Shown here in pieces: positions 1 to 5,707 of a DNA stretch of 7,296 nt (position 1 is the stretch's first letter; each line of letters starts with the position of its first letter). Location: assembly GCA_946479475.1 (NCBI GenBank), contig CAMLGG010000264.1:1-7296 (forward strand). The letters run 5' to 3'. The stretch is from an uncultured Ideonella sp. GTDB lineage: Bacteria > Pseudomonadota > Gammaproteobacteria > Burkholderiales > Burkholderiaceae. The position numbers were made by a program, and so were the translations under genes. The notes under the pieces were generated by a model. The model saw nothing but the letters and a program-made list of their open reading frames with translations, ran no database searches and had not been told where the DNA came from.

Positions 1-787
1 GGGTGGGCGGGGCCGGCGGCGGGCTCACGGGCGCGGGCGGCGGCGCCGCGCTGCGCGTCACCACAGGGCCGGCCGGCGGCGCGGGCGGCAACGCGGGCGC
101 CTCGCTGCGCGGTGCGGTGGCGACGACGGGCGCCTTGCCCATGCCCGGCAGCGAGGCCGGCCACAGCTGCTTGAGCATCCAGCCCACGAGCAGCACGGGA
201 ACGGACAGCGCCAGCGCGCCCAGGGCCATCTTCGGGCGGCTCAGCAGCCGGTGGCCGACGACGCCGCTGACCTCGGCCGAGGCGGCGCCGCGGCCGACCA
301 GCAGCCGGCTCGCCGGCCGGCGACGGCCGCGCTTCAGCGCCACCGTCAGGAGGTAGATCGGCTGGGCCTGCGCCGGATCCCAGCCCTTGGCCACCGGCAC
401 CCGGCGCAACGGCCATTCGGCGGCGCCGGGCCGGTCCTCCCAGCCCTGGGACAAGGCCAGCGCGACGACCTTCTGGCGCGACAGGCCGGCGACCAGCGAA
501 AGGTCGTCGAACATGGGAAAGCGCCCGGGCGGCCCCTCGCCCTGCGCCACCGCGGGCGAGAAGGGCAGGCTGACGACGCCGTAGCCGCCCAGCTGGCGCC
601 GGCCGATGCGGCGGGCCAGCGGGTGCTTGTTGTGCCAGGCCACGACCTGCGCGGCGAGGACGCGCCGCGGCGATGGCAACCCATGAGCTCGGCCCGCGTG
701 GACCCGGGCCGGCAGGTGCGAGCGCGCCGCCGCGGACCGCGTGTGGCGCACGCGCGGCGGCTTGGGTGGGGCGTCGGCTTCGCTCAT
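1..787 (-). CDS. Uncharacterised single-span membrane protein, paralog of the preceding gene (3' end beyond window)
   Basis: I do not recognise a named family. The reading frame is open from an ATG at 787 to the window edge, giving 262 visible residues with no stop. Layout: a basic, Pro-rich N-terminus (1-40); a conserved cytoplasmic-type domain (about 41-165) holding AWHNKHPLARRI (50-61), SLPF (73-76), GLS (101-103), WP (125-126), YLLT (145-148) and RLL (161-163); one predicted membrane helix (about 187-209); then a Pro/Ala-rich linker that is still running at the edge. The same blocks, in the same order and mostly at identical spacing, occur in the gene just upstream (807-1814), so the two look like a tandem duplication. 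By analogy with that paralog a C-terminal domain is expected beyond the edge; this is inference. The start lies 19 bp after the upstream stop, so co-transcription is likely. A GAGGA sits over that stop codon, rather far (16 nt) from the ATG. Confidence 0.8.
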   Translation of the reverse strand, partial: MSEADAPPKPPRVRHTRSAAARSHLPARVHAGRAHGLPSPRRVLAAQVVAWHNKHPLARRIGRRQLGGYGVVSLPFSPAVAQGEGPPGRFPMFDDLSLVAGLSRQKVVALALSQGWEDRPGAAEWPLRRVPVAKGWDPAQAQPIYLLTVALKRGRRRPASRLLVGRGAASAEVSGVVGHRLLSRPKMALGALALSVPVLLVGWMLKQLWPASLPGMGKAPVVATAPRSEAPALPPAPPAGPVVTRSAAPPPAPVSPPPAPPT

Positions 788-806
788 CGCAGGTGGCGGG
801 GCATCC

Positions 807-1814
807 TCAGAATTCCATCCACTTCATGGGCACCCCGCGGCGAGCCAGGACTTCGGCCAGGTTCTGCGCGTCGGCCTCGGTGGGCAGCGGCCAGATCGTG
901 ACGACATAGCCTTCGGGCGTCGGCATGACCTGTGCCTGCAGCGGACCCATGGCGGGGCCCAGCAATCGTTGCACACGTTGAAGCGTCGCGTCGGCGGCAG
1001 CCCGCTTTTTCGACGGTGCGGACACGACAGCGTAGTGCGGGCCCTGGGGCGCTGCAGCGGGCGGCGGTTGCCGTGCCGGTGCCGGAGCCGGGGTCGACGA
1101 GGCGGCCGCAGCCTGCGGCGCCGGCTCGACCGCCTTGGACGCCGGCACGGCATCCGCCCGGGCGGCCGCAGAGGCCATCGTCGCGGCGCTCGGGGAAACG
1201 GCCGCGACGAGCTCCGCCGGCGGCTCGGGAGCAGGCCGCCACCGCGGCCACGCCCAGGCCAGCAGTGCCGCAGCGAGGACGACCATCGCCCCGGCCGCGA
1301 CGGCGACGCGCCATCGGCTCCACGCCCTGCGCCCCCAGATCGCCGGGCCGGCCGGCGCCAGGAGCAGGCGCCGCGGCGAAATCCCCTGGGCCTGCGCATC
1401 GCCGACCGCCGCCGTCAGCAGGTAGCGGATCTCGGGGGCCGGCTCGCGGGAACCATCGGCGCGCTCGAGGTCACGCCGGGGCCAGTCGGCCGGCCCGGGC
1501 AGCTCGGCCACCGCATGCCGGGCCGCGAAGTGCACCAGGGCGCGCTGGGACAGGCCGGGCAGCAGGCGCGGCTGGTGGAACAGCGGCCGCAACTCGTCCG
1601 GCCGGGCCCCCGGCGCGCCGCTGCGGGCATACGGCAGCGCGATGATGCCCACGCCCAGCACCACCTGCGGCGTGATGCGCGTGGCGAGCGGATGGCGGTG
1701 CTGCCAGGCGATCACCCGCGCGACGATGCGCCGCAGGGTGTCTTCGCCGGCCTGCGCCGCGGGCGACGCCCCGCCCGGTGCATCTTCAGCCGCGGGCAGG
1801 GGCAGGTCGACCAT
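807..1814 (-). CDS. Uncharacterised single-span membrane protein with SPOR-like C-terminal domain
   Basis: The protein has 335 residues and no family name that I recognise. An acidic/Ala-rich start (1-25) is followed by a conserved domain (about 26-155) with AWQHRHPLATRI (36-47), ALPY (59-62), GLS (87-89), WP (111-112), YLLT (131-134) and RLL (149-151). One membrane helix follows (about 169-189), then a Pro/Ala linker (about 192-258) and a terminal domain (about 259-335). The terminal domain begins HYAVVSAPS and has GYVVTIWPLPTEADAQNLAEV near its end (from about 302). That two-halved pattern, a strand plus helix, then a YxVxxxP strand and a helix starting TEADAQ, resembles SPOR domains, which bind denuded peptidoglycan glycans in the periplasm. 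The SPOR assignment is inference and was not tested by profile search. The implied topology is N-terminus in the cytoplasm and C-terminus in the periplasm. The gene starts 26 bp after sppA and precedes its paralog. No strong Shine-Dalgarno sequence is visible. Confidence 0.82.
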   Translation of the reverse strand: MVDLPLPAAEDAPGGASPAAQAGEDTLRRIVARVIAWQHRHPLATRITPQVVLGVGIIALPYARSGAPGARPDELRPLFHQPRLLPGLSQRALVHFAARHAVAELPGPADWPRRDLERADGSREPAPEIRYLLTAAVGDAQAQGISPRRLLLAPAGPAIWGRRAWSRWRVAVAAGAMVVLAAALLAWAWPRWRPAPEPPAELVAAVSPSAATMASAAARADAVPASKAVEPAPQAAAASSTPAPAPARQPPPAAAPQGPHYAVVSAPSKKRAAADATLQRVQRLLGPAMGPLQAQVMPTPEGYVVTIWPLPTEADAQNLAEVLARRGVPMKWMEF

Positions 1815-1840
1815 CGCGTGCGCGGGCCGATCGGCGGGCC

Positions 1841-2917
1841 TCAGTGCACGGGTGCGAGGTTGCGCAGCGTGCGCACCGCCCCTTCGCCGATCGACGCGCC
1901 GAAGCGCTTGGCCAGGCGCTCCGCCACGTTCTCCTGCGGGGTGTAGTCGACCACGTCCTCGTAGCCGATGACTTCGCGGGCGACGTAGTCGAGGTTGCCG
2001 AAATGGTCGGCCAGGCCGAGCTTGACCGCCTCCTCGCCGTTCCAGAACAACCCGGAGAAGGTCTCCGAGGTTTCCTTCAGCCGGCTGCCGCGGCCGTCTC
2101 GCACGACCTTGATGAACTGCTGGTGGATCTGCTCGAGCATGGCCTTGGCGTAGGCCGTCTGCTTGGGATCGGCGGGCGAGAAGGGATCGAGCATGCCCTT
2201 GTTCTCGCCGGCGGTCAGCAGCCGGCGCTCGACGCCGAGCTTGTCCATCAGGCCGACGAAACCGAAGCCGTCCATCAGCACGCCGATCGAGCCGACGATG
2301 CTGGCCTTGTCGACGTAGATCTCGTCGGCCGCCACGGCGATGTAGTAGGCGCCGGAAGCGCAGGTCTCCTCGACCACCGCGTAGACCTTCTTCTTGTGCT
2401 TGGCCTTCAGGCGCCTGATCTCGTCGTTGACGATGCCCGCCTGGACCGGGCTTCCGCCGGGCGAGTTGATGCGCAGGACCACCGCCTTGGCGCCGTCGTC
2501 CTCGAAGGCGCTGCGGATCGAGGACACCAGCAGCTCGGCACTGGCCTCGGTGTCGGCGGCGATCTCGCCTCGCACCTCCACCAGCGCGGTGTGCGGGCCG
2601 GCGGGCGCGTTGGGATGGCCGCCGCGCTGGGTGGCCAGGCCCCAGACGATGGCCAGCACCAGGCCGAACCAGCCCAGGCGCAGCATCAGGTTCCAGCGCC
2701 GCGCGCTGCGGCGGTCGCGCAGCATCTCGGACGAGACCTGGCGCAGCAGGCTCTCCATGCCGGACAGGACGTGGGCCGTGTCGACCGGCGCCGAGGCCGT
2801 CGGTGCAGGTGCCGGCGGCTGGATCGTTCCGGTGGCCTCGGCGCCCGCAGCGGCGCCTCCAGCGGATTCGGCCGGCGCGCCCGCGGGCGTGTCCTGGGGG
2901 TCTTGAGGGAGGCTCAT
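1841..2917 (-). CDS. sppA: SppA/S49-family signal peptide peptidase, single-domain type
   Basis: This is a membrane-anchored serine protease of the Ser/Lys-dyad S49 family, which degrades signal peptides left in the inner membrane after protein export. It has 358 residues. A Pro/Ala-rich N-terminal tail (1-45) leads to one membrane helix (about 75-97), and the protease domain (about 108-330) would lie outside the cytoplasm. Visible family marks are RINSPGG (149-155), the nucleophile motif CASGAYYIA with Ser188, the following VDKASIVGSIGV block, and AGENKGMLDPF with Lys240. The 52-residue Ser-to-Lys spacing equals that of the Bacillus subtilis SppA dyad (Ser147/Lys199), so the enzyme looks intact. 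It has one protease domain, unlike the double-domain E. coli SppA, and SohB-like is an alternative label. The ATG at 2917 has no good Shine-Dalgarno sequence. It follows the Rieske gene by 58 bp with no terminator between, and the two membrane paralogs lie downstream. Confidence 0.93.
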   Translation of the reverse strand: MSLPQDPQDTPAGAPAESAGGAAAGAEATGTIQPPAPAPTASAPVDTAHVLSGMESLLRQVSSEMLRDRRSARRWNLMLRLGWFGLVLAIVWGLATQRGGHPNAPAGPHTALVEVRGEIAADTEASAELLVSSIRSAFEDDGAKAVVLRINSPGGSPVQAGIVNDEIRRLKAKHKKKVYAVVEETCASGAYYIAVAADEIYVDKASIVGSIGVLMDGFGFVGLMDKLGVERRLLTAGENKGMLDPFSPADPKQTAYAKAMLEQIHQQFIKVVRDGRGSRLKETSETFSGLFWNGEEAVKLGLADHFGNLDYVAREVIGYEDVVDYTPQENVAERLAKRFGASIGEGAVRTLRNLAPVH

Positions 2918-2975
2918 CGAAGGCTCGAGGGGGTTCGTGGAAGGGGGAAGGAACGGGCGGGCAGGCGGGGCGAGC

Positions 2976-3344
2976 TCAGTCGAAGACGACCGGCCGGATG
3001 TCCGGGCTAGGATACCAATACACCTGCCCGTCGCGCTCCGCGACGTCGAGCGGCATCAGGCGCTCGCCGCGGCACGGCCCGAGGACGCAGTGACCATCGG
3101 CCGGCTCGTAGGTGGCGCCGTGGATGGAGCAGATGATCCAGCGCTTGTCGAGGTCGAGGAACTCGCCCGGCTGCCAATCGAGCTCGGTCGGCACGTGGGC
3201 GCAGCGGTTCATGTAGGCCACGACCCGGCCGTCGAATCGCAGGGCGAAGGCGCGGGCGGGGCGGCCCCAGAGCAGGACGTCGAACACGACCGCCTTGCCG
3301 CGCTCCTCCAGGTCGGCACTCGCGCAAAGGGCCTGCTCAGCCAT
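2976..3344 (-). CDS. Small Rieske [2Fe-2S] protein
   Basis: This is a soluble 122-residue protein made of a single Rieske domain, likely an electron-transfer ferredoxin or a regulatory cluster protein; its redox partner is unknown. Cluster ligands are visible as Cys48-x-His50 (RCAH) and Cys72-x2-His75 (CSIHG). The gap between the two ligand pairs is 21 residues, longer than the 15-17 usual in Rieske ferredoxins, because of a DWQPGEFLDLDKRW loop. After the second motif comes DGHCVLGPCRG, with two extra cysteines (86 and 91) around the conserved GP. There is no signal peptide or membrane helix, so it should be cytoplasmic. Its ATG overlaps the end of the HAD phosphatase gene by 8 bp, which suggests translational coupling. 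No oxygenase or other obvious partner lies nearby, so its substrate pathway cannot be read from context. Confidence 0.92.
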   Translation of the reverse strand: MAEQALCASADLEERGKAVVFDVLLWGRPARAFALRFDGRVVAYMNRCAHVPTELDWQPGEFLDLDKRWIICSIHGATYEPADGHCVLGPCRGERLMPLDVAERDGQVYWYPSPDIRPVVFD

Positions 3345-4002
3345 GGGAAAGCAGCCAGTCGTGCAGCTCGCGCGTCGAGTGGACGACCGCCAGGGGCGAG
3401 AAGGGCTCGAAGGATTCGTGGTCGTGGGCGCCGAAGCTCACGCCGACCGATGGCGCGCCGGCATTGACCGCCATCTGCAGGTCGTGGGTGGTGTCGCCGA
3501 TCATCAGCGTGCGCTCGGGCTCTATGCCGAACTCGGCCATCAGCTCCTGGAGCATCAGCGGGTGGGGCTTGGAGAAGGTCTCGTCGGCCGTGCGGCTGGC
3601 GTCGAACAGGCCCCGCAGCTCGGTCATCGCGAGCACCTCGTCCAGCCCCCGGCGGTTCTTGCCGGTGGCCACGGCCAGCAGGTGCTGCCGGCCCTTCAGC
3701 TCGTTGAGCATTTCCAGCGTGCCGGGGAACAGGGTCAGCGCGTGCTGGCTGGCCAGGTAGTGGCGGCGGTAGGCGGCGCCCAGCTCGCTGTAGCGCTCGG
3801 GCGGCAGGCCGGGCACGGCGTACTCGAGCGCGTCGCGCAGGCCCAGGCCGATCACGTAGGCGGCCCGGGCGGCTTCGGGGACGGGGGCGCCGATGTCGGC
3901 GCAAGCCTGCTGGATGCAGCGCACGATCAGGGCGGTGGAGTCGAACAGGGTGCCGTCCCAGTCGAAGGCGATCAGGTCGAAGCGGCGGGTGCGGGAGCTC
4001 AT
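3337..4002 (-). CDS. HAD-IA family hydrolase, phosphoglycolate phosphatase-like
   Basis: This is a 221-residue haloacid dehalogenase-superfamily phosphatase that is probably cytoplasmic. All four catalytic motifs are present: motif I DWDGT, with nucleophile Asp14 and acid/base Asp16; motif II in VATGK (Thr113); motif III Lys145 in SKPHP; and motif IV GDTTHD (Asp170, Asp174), which binds Mg2+. An alpha-helical cap is inserted between motifs I and II (about 20-90), as in subfamily IA. Phosphoglycolate is the best-known substrate of the nearest group (Gph), but specificity cannot be read from sequence; phosphosugar or nucleotide phosphatase is possible. The chosen ATG overlaps the rluC stop as ATGA (4 bp), and its own stop lies inside the start of the Rieske gene, so translation of all three is probably coupled. 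The upstream in-frame extension is not part of this gene, because it runs through rluC in another frame. Confidence 0.93.
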   Translation of the reverse strand: MSSRTRRFDLIAFDWDGTLFDSTALIVRCIQQACADIGAPVPEAARAAYVIGLGLRDALEYAVPGLPPERYSELGAAYRRHYLASQHALTLFPGTLEMLNELKGRQHLLAVATGKNRRGLDEVLAMTELRGLFDASRTADETFSKPHPLMLQELMAEFGIEPERTLMIGDTTHDLQMAVNAGAPSVGVSFGAHDHESFEPFSPLAVVHSTRELHDWLLSHG

Positions 4003-5000
4003 GGGTTCAGGAATTCGAGACAGCCCAAAAGTGTCGTGCATTCGGGCGGCAGGGGCGCCTCCAGCTCGATTCGCGCCCCGCTGGCAGGGTGGTCGAAGGC
4101 CAGCCGCCTGGCGTGCAGGAACATGCGGTCGAAGCGGCAGTCCGGCACCGCCTTGCCGGAAGCCAGGGCCTTGTTGAGGGCGAAGACGCCGTACTTGTCG
4201 TCGCCCGCTATCGGGTGGCCTTGCGAGGCGAGGTGGACGCGGATCTGGTGCGTGCGCCCGGTCTTGATGGTCACGTCGAGCAGGGTGAAGCCGGGCGCCG
4301 GCTCGGCGAAGGCGCGGACCACCCGCACCAGCGAGATCGAGCGTTGCCCCTGCTCGTGGTCGGCCGGCACCGCGCGCACCCTGCGCTCGCCGGCGGCGTC
4401 GAGGTACTTGTGCAGGGCGACGTCGACCACCTTCTTGCTCACCGGCCAGGCCCCGCCGACCAGCGCGGCGTAGGTCTTGCCCGTCTCGCGCTGGCGGAAC
4501 TGGTCCTGCAGCGCCGTGAGCGCGCTGCGGCGCTTGGCCAGCATCAGCAGGCCGGAGGTCTCCTTGTCGAGGCGGTGCACCAGCTCCAGGAACTTCGCGT
4601 TTGCCCTGGCGCGGCGCAGCTGCTCGATCACGCCGAAGCTGACCCCCGAGCCGCCGTGGACAGCCACGCCCGCCGGCTTGTCGATCACCAGCAAGTGCTC
4701 GTCCTCGAACAGCACCGGGAACTCGCGCGGCGGCGCCGCCTCGGCCGCGGCGGCGGGATCGGGCGCGGCCTGGCGCACCGGGGGCAGGCGGACCTCGTCG
4801 CCCTGTTCCAGCCGCGTGTCGGCCGCGGCGCGGCCCTTGTTCACCCGCACCTCGCCCGAACGGATGATCCGGTAGACGTGGGTCTTGGGCACGCCCTTGA
4901 GCTCGCGCAGGAGGAAGTTGTCCAGGCGCTGGCCCACCGAGCGCTCGTCGACGATCACCCGCCGCACACGCACCGGACCCGGTGCCGAATTGGCCGGCAT
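3999..5000 (-). CDS. rluC: 23S rRNA pseudouridine synthase RluC
   Basis: This RluA-family enzyme isomerises uridines in 23S rRNA; E. coli RluC acts at 955, 2504 and 2580. From the ATG at 5000 it has 333 residues. An S4 RNA-binding domain (about 22-70, RLDNFLLRELKGVPKTHVYR) and an Ala/Pro linker precede the catalytic domain. Motif II, HRLDKETSG, carries the catalytic aspartate (Asp145), and KTGRTHQIRVH (246-256) is the C-terminal family signature. The S4 domain together with KGVPKTHVYRIIRSGEVRVN points to RluC rather than RluA. The start is uncertain. A GTG at 5051 would add 17 low-complexity residues, but it has no Shine-Dalgarno sequence and would read through the AT-rich promoter element at 5034-5039. 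I prefer the ATG at 5000, preceded by GTGGAAAA about 10 nt upstream. It is the first gene of the leftward block and is divergent from rne. Confidence 0.92.
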   Translation of the reverse strand: MPANSAPGPVRVRRVIVDERSVGQRLDNFLLRELKGVPKTHVYRIIRSGEVRVNKGRAAADTRLEQGDEVRLPPVRQAAPDPAAAAEAAPPREFPVLFEDEHLLVIDKPAGVAVHGGSGVSFGVIEQLRRARANAKFLELVHRLDKETSGLLMLAKRRSALTALQDQFRQRETGKTYAALVGGAWPVSKKVVDVALHKYLDAAGERRVRAVPADHEQGQRSISLVRVVRAFAEPAPGFTLLDVTIKTGRTHQIRVHLASQGHPIAGDDKYGVFALNKALASGKAVPDCRFDRMFLHARRLAFDHPASGARIELEAPLPPECTTLLGCLEFLNP

Positions 5001-5033
5001 GGAAGGTTTTTCCACTGGCGCGGTTTTGCCCTT

Positions 5034-5039
5034 TATAAT
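5034..5039 (+). promoter_or_regulatory. Perfect sigma70 -10 box (TATAAT), probable promoter toward rne
   Basis: An exact consensus -10 hexamer sits in one of the few AT-rich patches of a very GC-rich region, between divergent genes. The -35 is weak: TTTCCA at 5009-5014 matches 4 of 6 but leaves a 19-bp spacer. The predicted start of transcription is about 5046. Read on the minus strand, the same patch gives TATAAA (5031-5036), so it could also serve rluC, with transcription starting near 5024. No mapped start supports either direction. Confidence 0.6.
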
Positions 5040-5045
5040 CGTCTG

Positions 5046-5140
5046 CGCCACGATTGAGCCGTAAGTGCTTGATTTTCAAGAGTTTACCCGGGTACCACGG
5101 GTCATGCGTGGCGGCAGGCGGAGTTTGACGCCTGCTTTTT
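5046..5140 (+). ncRNA. Candidate small RNA or attenuated rne leader transcript
   Basis: The stretch between the TATAAT and an intrinsic terminator would yield an RNA of about 95 nt. It can fold into a CTTGA/TCAAG hairpin with a 3-nt loop (5068-5080), an ACCCG/CGGGT hairpin (5086-5102) and the terminator stem. A competing stem, CCACG (5095-5099) with CGTGG (5107-5111), excludes the second hairpin. It contains no convincing short reading frame. It could be an independent sRNA or the prematurely terminated 5' end of the rne mRNA. I do not recognise it as a known RNA family, and the call rests on architecture only. Confidence 0.4.
5114..5140 (+). terminator. Intrinsic terminator upstream of rne
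   Basis: A perfect 7-bp GC-rich stem, GCAGGCG (5114-5120) with CGCCTGC (5129-5135), has an 8-nt loop (GAGTTTGA) and is followed directly by five T residues (5136-5140). The T-run lies only on the plus-strand side, so it should stop rightward transcription. It sits about 100 nt after the TATAAT and about 570 nt before the rne start, with no gene between the promoter and the terminator. Confidence 0.75.
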
Positions 5141-5650
5141 CATAGGTGATGCAACGCATTCACCGCGCAGCGGAATGGCGGGCTCCAAAGTGGCCTGGCG
5201 GCCGCGGCGCCGGATGCGGCAGAGAAACATCGGAAGTGCCGCCCTGCATGGCTTTCACGCAGGGATCCACCAAAAGGTTTTTGGCACGAGGCGTCGGGCG
5301 AGATCCGTTCCCAGATGCCTCGTTGCCAGCGACGACAACAACAAAGCGCTGCTCGCGCAATGTGCTCCCCCCTCCCCCTGGTCGACTGCCCCCTGGCCCC
5401 GGCGATGAAACGCCGGCGCGGCCTCGGCGTGCGGCTGGCCGGCCGCCGGCCTCCCCGGCCGGCAGGGGGCCGGGCATGAGAACCGAGCCGCGCCTGAGCG
5501 TCGTCGCACGCGCCAACGCTGCCCCGCTCGCGCCGCCCACCGCGGCATAGCGCACCGGCAGTCCAGGGCGATTCCTTCTCCCGGCCCACCGTCGTTTCTC
5601 GTGCATTGGTCGAGGCATCGGCGGGCAGCGCATTCGGCGCAGCGCCGGCG
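5141..5650. other. Hairpin-rich non-coding stretch, likely part of the rne leader
   Basis: I find no supportable gene in these 510 bases. Open frames exist on both strands, but they have no Shine-Dalgarno sequence and read as Arg/Pro/Ala-rich strings typical of GC-rich noise. The stretch holds several inverted repeats: GGTGATGC with GCATTCACC (5145-5164, one bulge), CCCTGC with GCAGGG (5242-5264), CCAAAA with TTTTGG (5270-5284), CCGGCG with CGCCGG (5399-5416) and GCCGGCC with GGCCGGC (5445-5463). If transcription starts near 5046 and passes the terminator, this forms the middle of a leader of about 660 nt. E. coli rne also has a long (361-nt) structured leader used for autoregulation; homology with this one is not implied. 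Confidence 0.5.
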
Positions 5651-5700
5651 CCTCATGGGCTCGCGCCCGGTCCGCGCTTCGGACCCGGGTGCCGATGAGG
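5651..5700 (+). promoter_or_regulatory. Stem-loop able to pair with the rne Shine-Dalgarno sequence
   Basis: An inner stem joins CCCGGTCCG (5666-5674) to CGGACCCGGG (5680-5689), with loop CGCTT and one bulged C; it can be extended by about three more pairs to 5692. An outer stem can form between CCTCAT (5651-5656) and ATGAGG (5695-5700), which contains most of the Shine-Dalgarno sequence. With the outer stem closed, ribosome access to rne would be reduced. This fits the known autocontrol of RNase E through its mRNA leader, but a regulatory role here is inference. Confidence 0.45.
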
Positions 5701-5702
5701 AG
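5697..5702 (+). promoter_or_regulatory. Ribosome binding site of rne
   Basis: GAGGAG lies 5 nt before the ATG at 5708. It is the strongest Shine-Dalgarno sequence in the window and fixes the rne start. Confidence 0.85.
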
Positions 5703-5707
5703 TGCAC

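Noticed and set aside
1..356. Gly/Ala-rich plus-strand frame at the left edge
   Set aside because: It is the complement of the Pro/Ala linker of the minus-strand membrane protein. The repeats are codon-level low complexity, not a DNA repeat element.
741..4473. Long plus-strand open frames (741-1946, 1778-3010, 3295-4473, 4089-5057)
   Set aside because: All are antisense to genes with clear motifs on the minus strand and have low-complexity Arg/Ala/Gly content typical of GC-rich shadows.
3337..5079. 580-codon minus-strand frame that reads as a fusion ending in the HAD phosphatase
   Set aside because: Its first 355 or so residues are rluC read in the wrong frame (Arg/Pro/Gly-rich). The true phosphatase start is the ATG at 4002 overlapping the rluC stop.
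5060..5112. Possible tRNA-like fold (CTTGATTTTCAAG resembles an anticodon arm)
   Set aside because: The loop is only 3 nt, and there is no acceptor stem, T-loop GTTCRA sequence or CCA end at the right spacing.
5146..5633. Open frames on both strands between the terminator and rne
   Set aside because: They lack Shine-Dalgarno sequences, overlap one another, and show no recognisable domain or membrane segment. The region is better explained as leader sequence.
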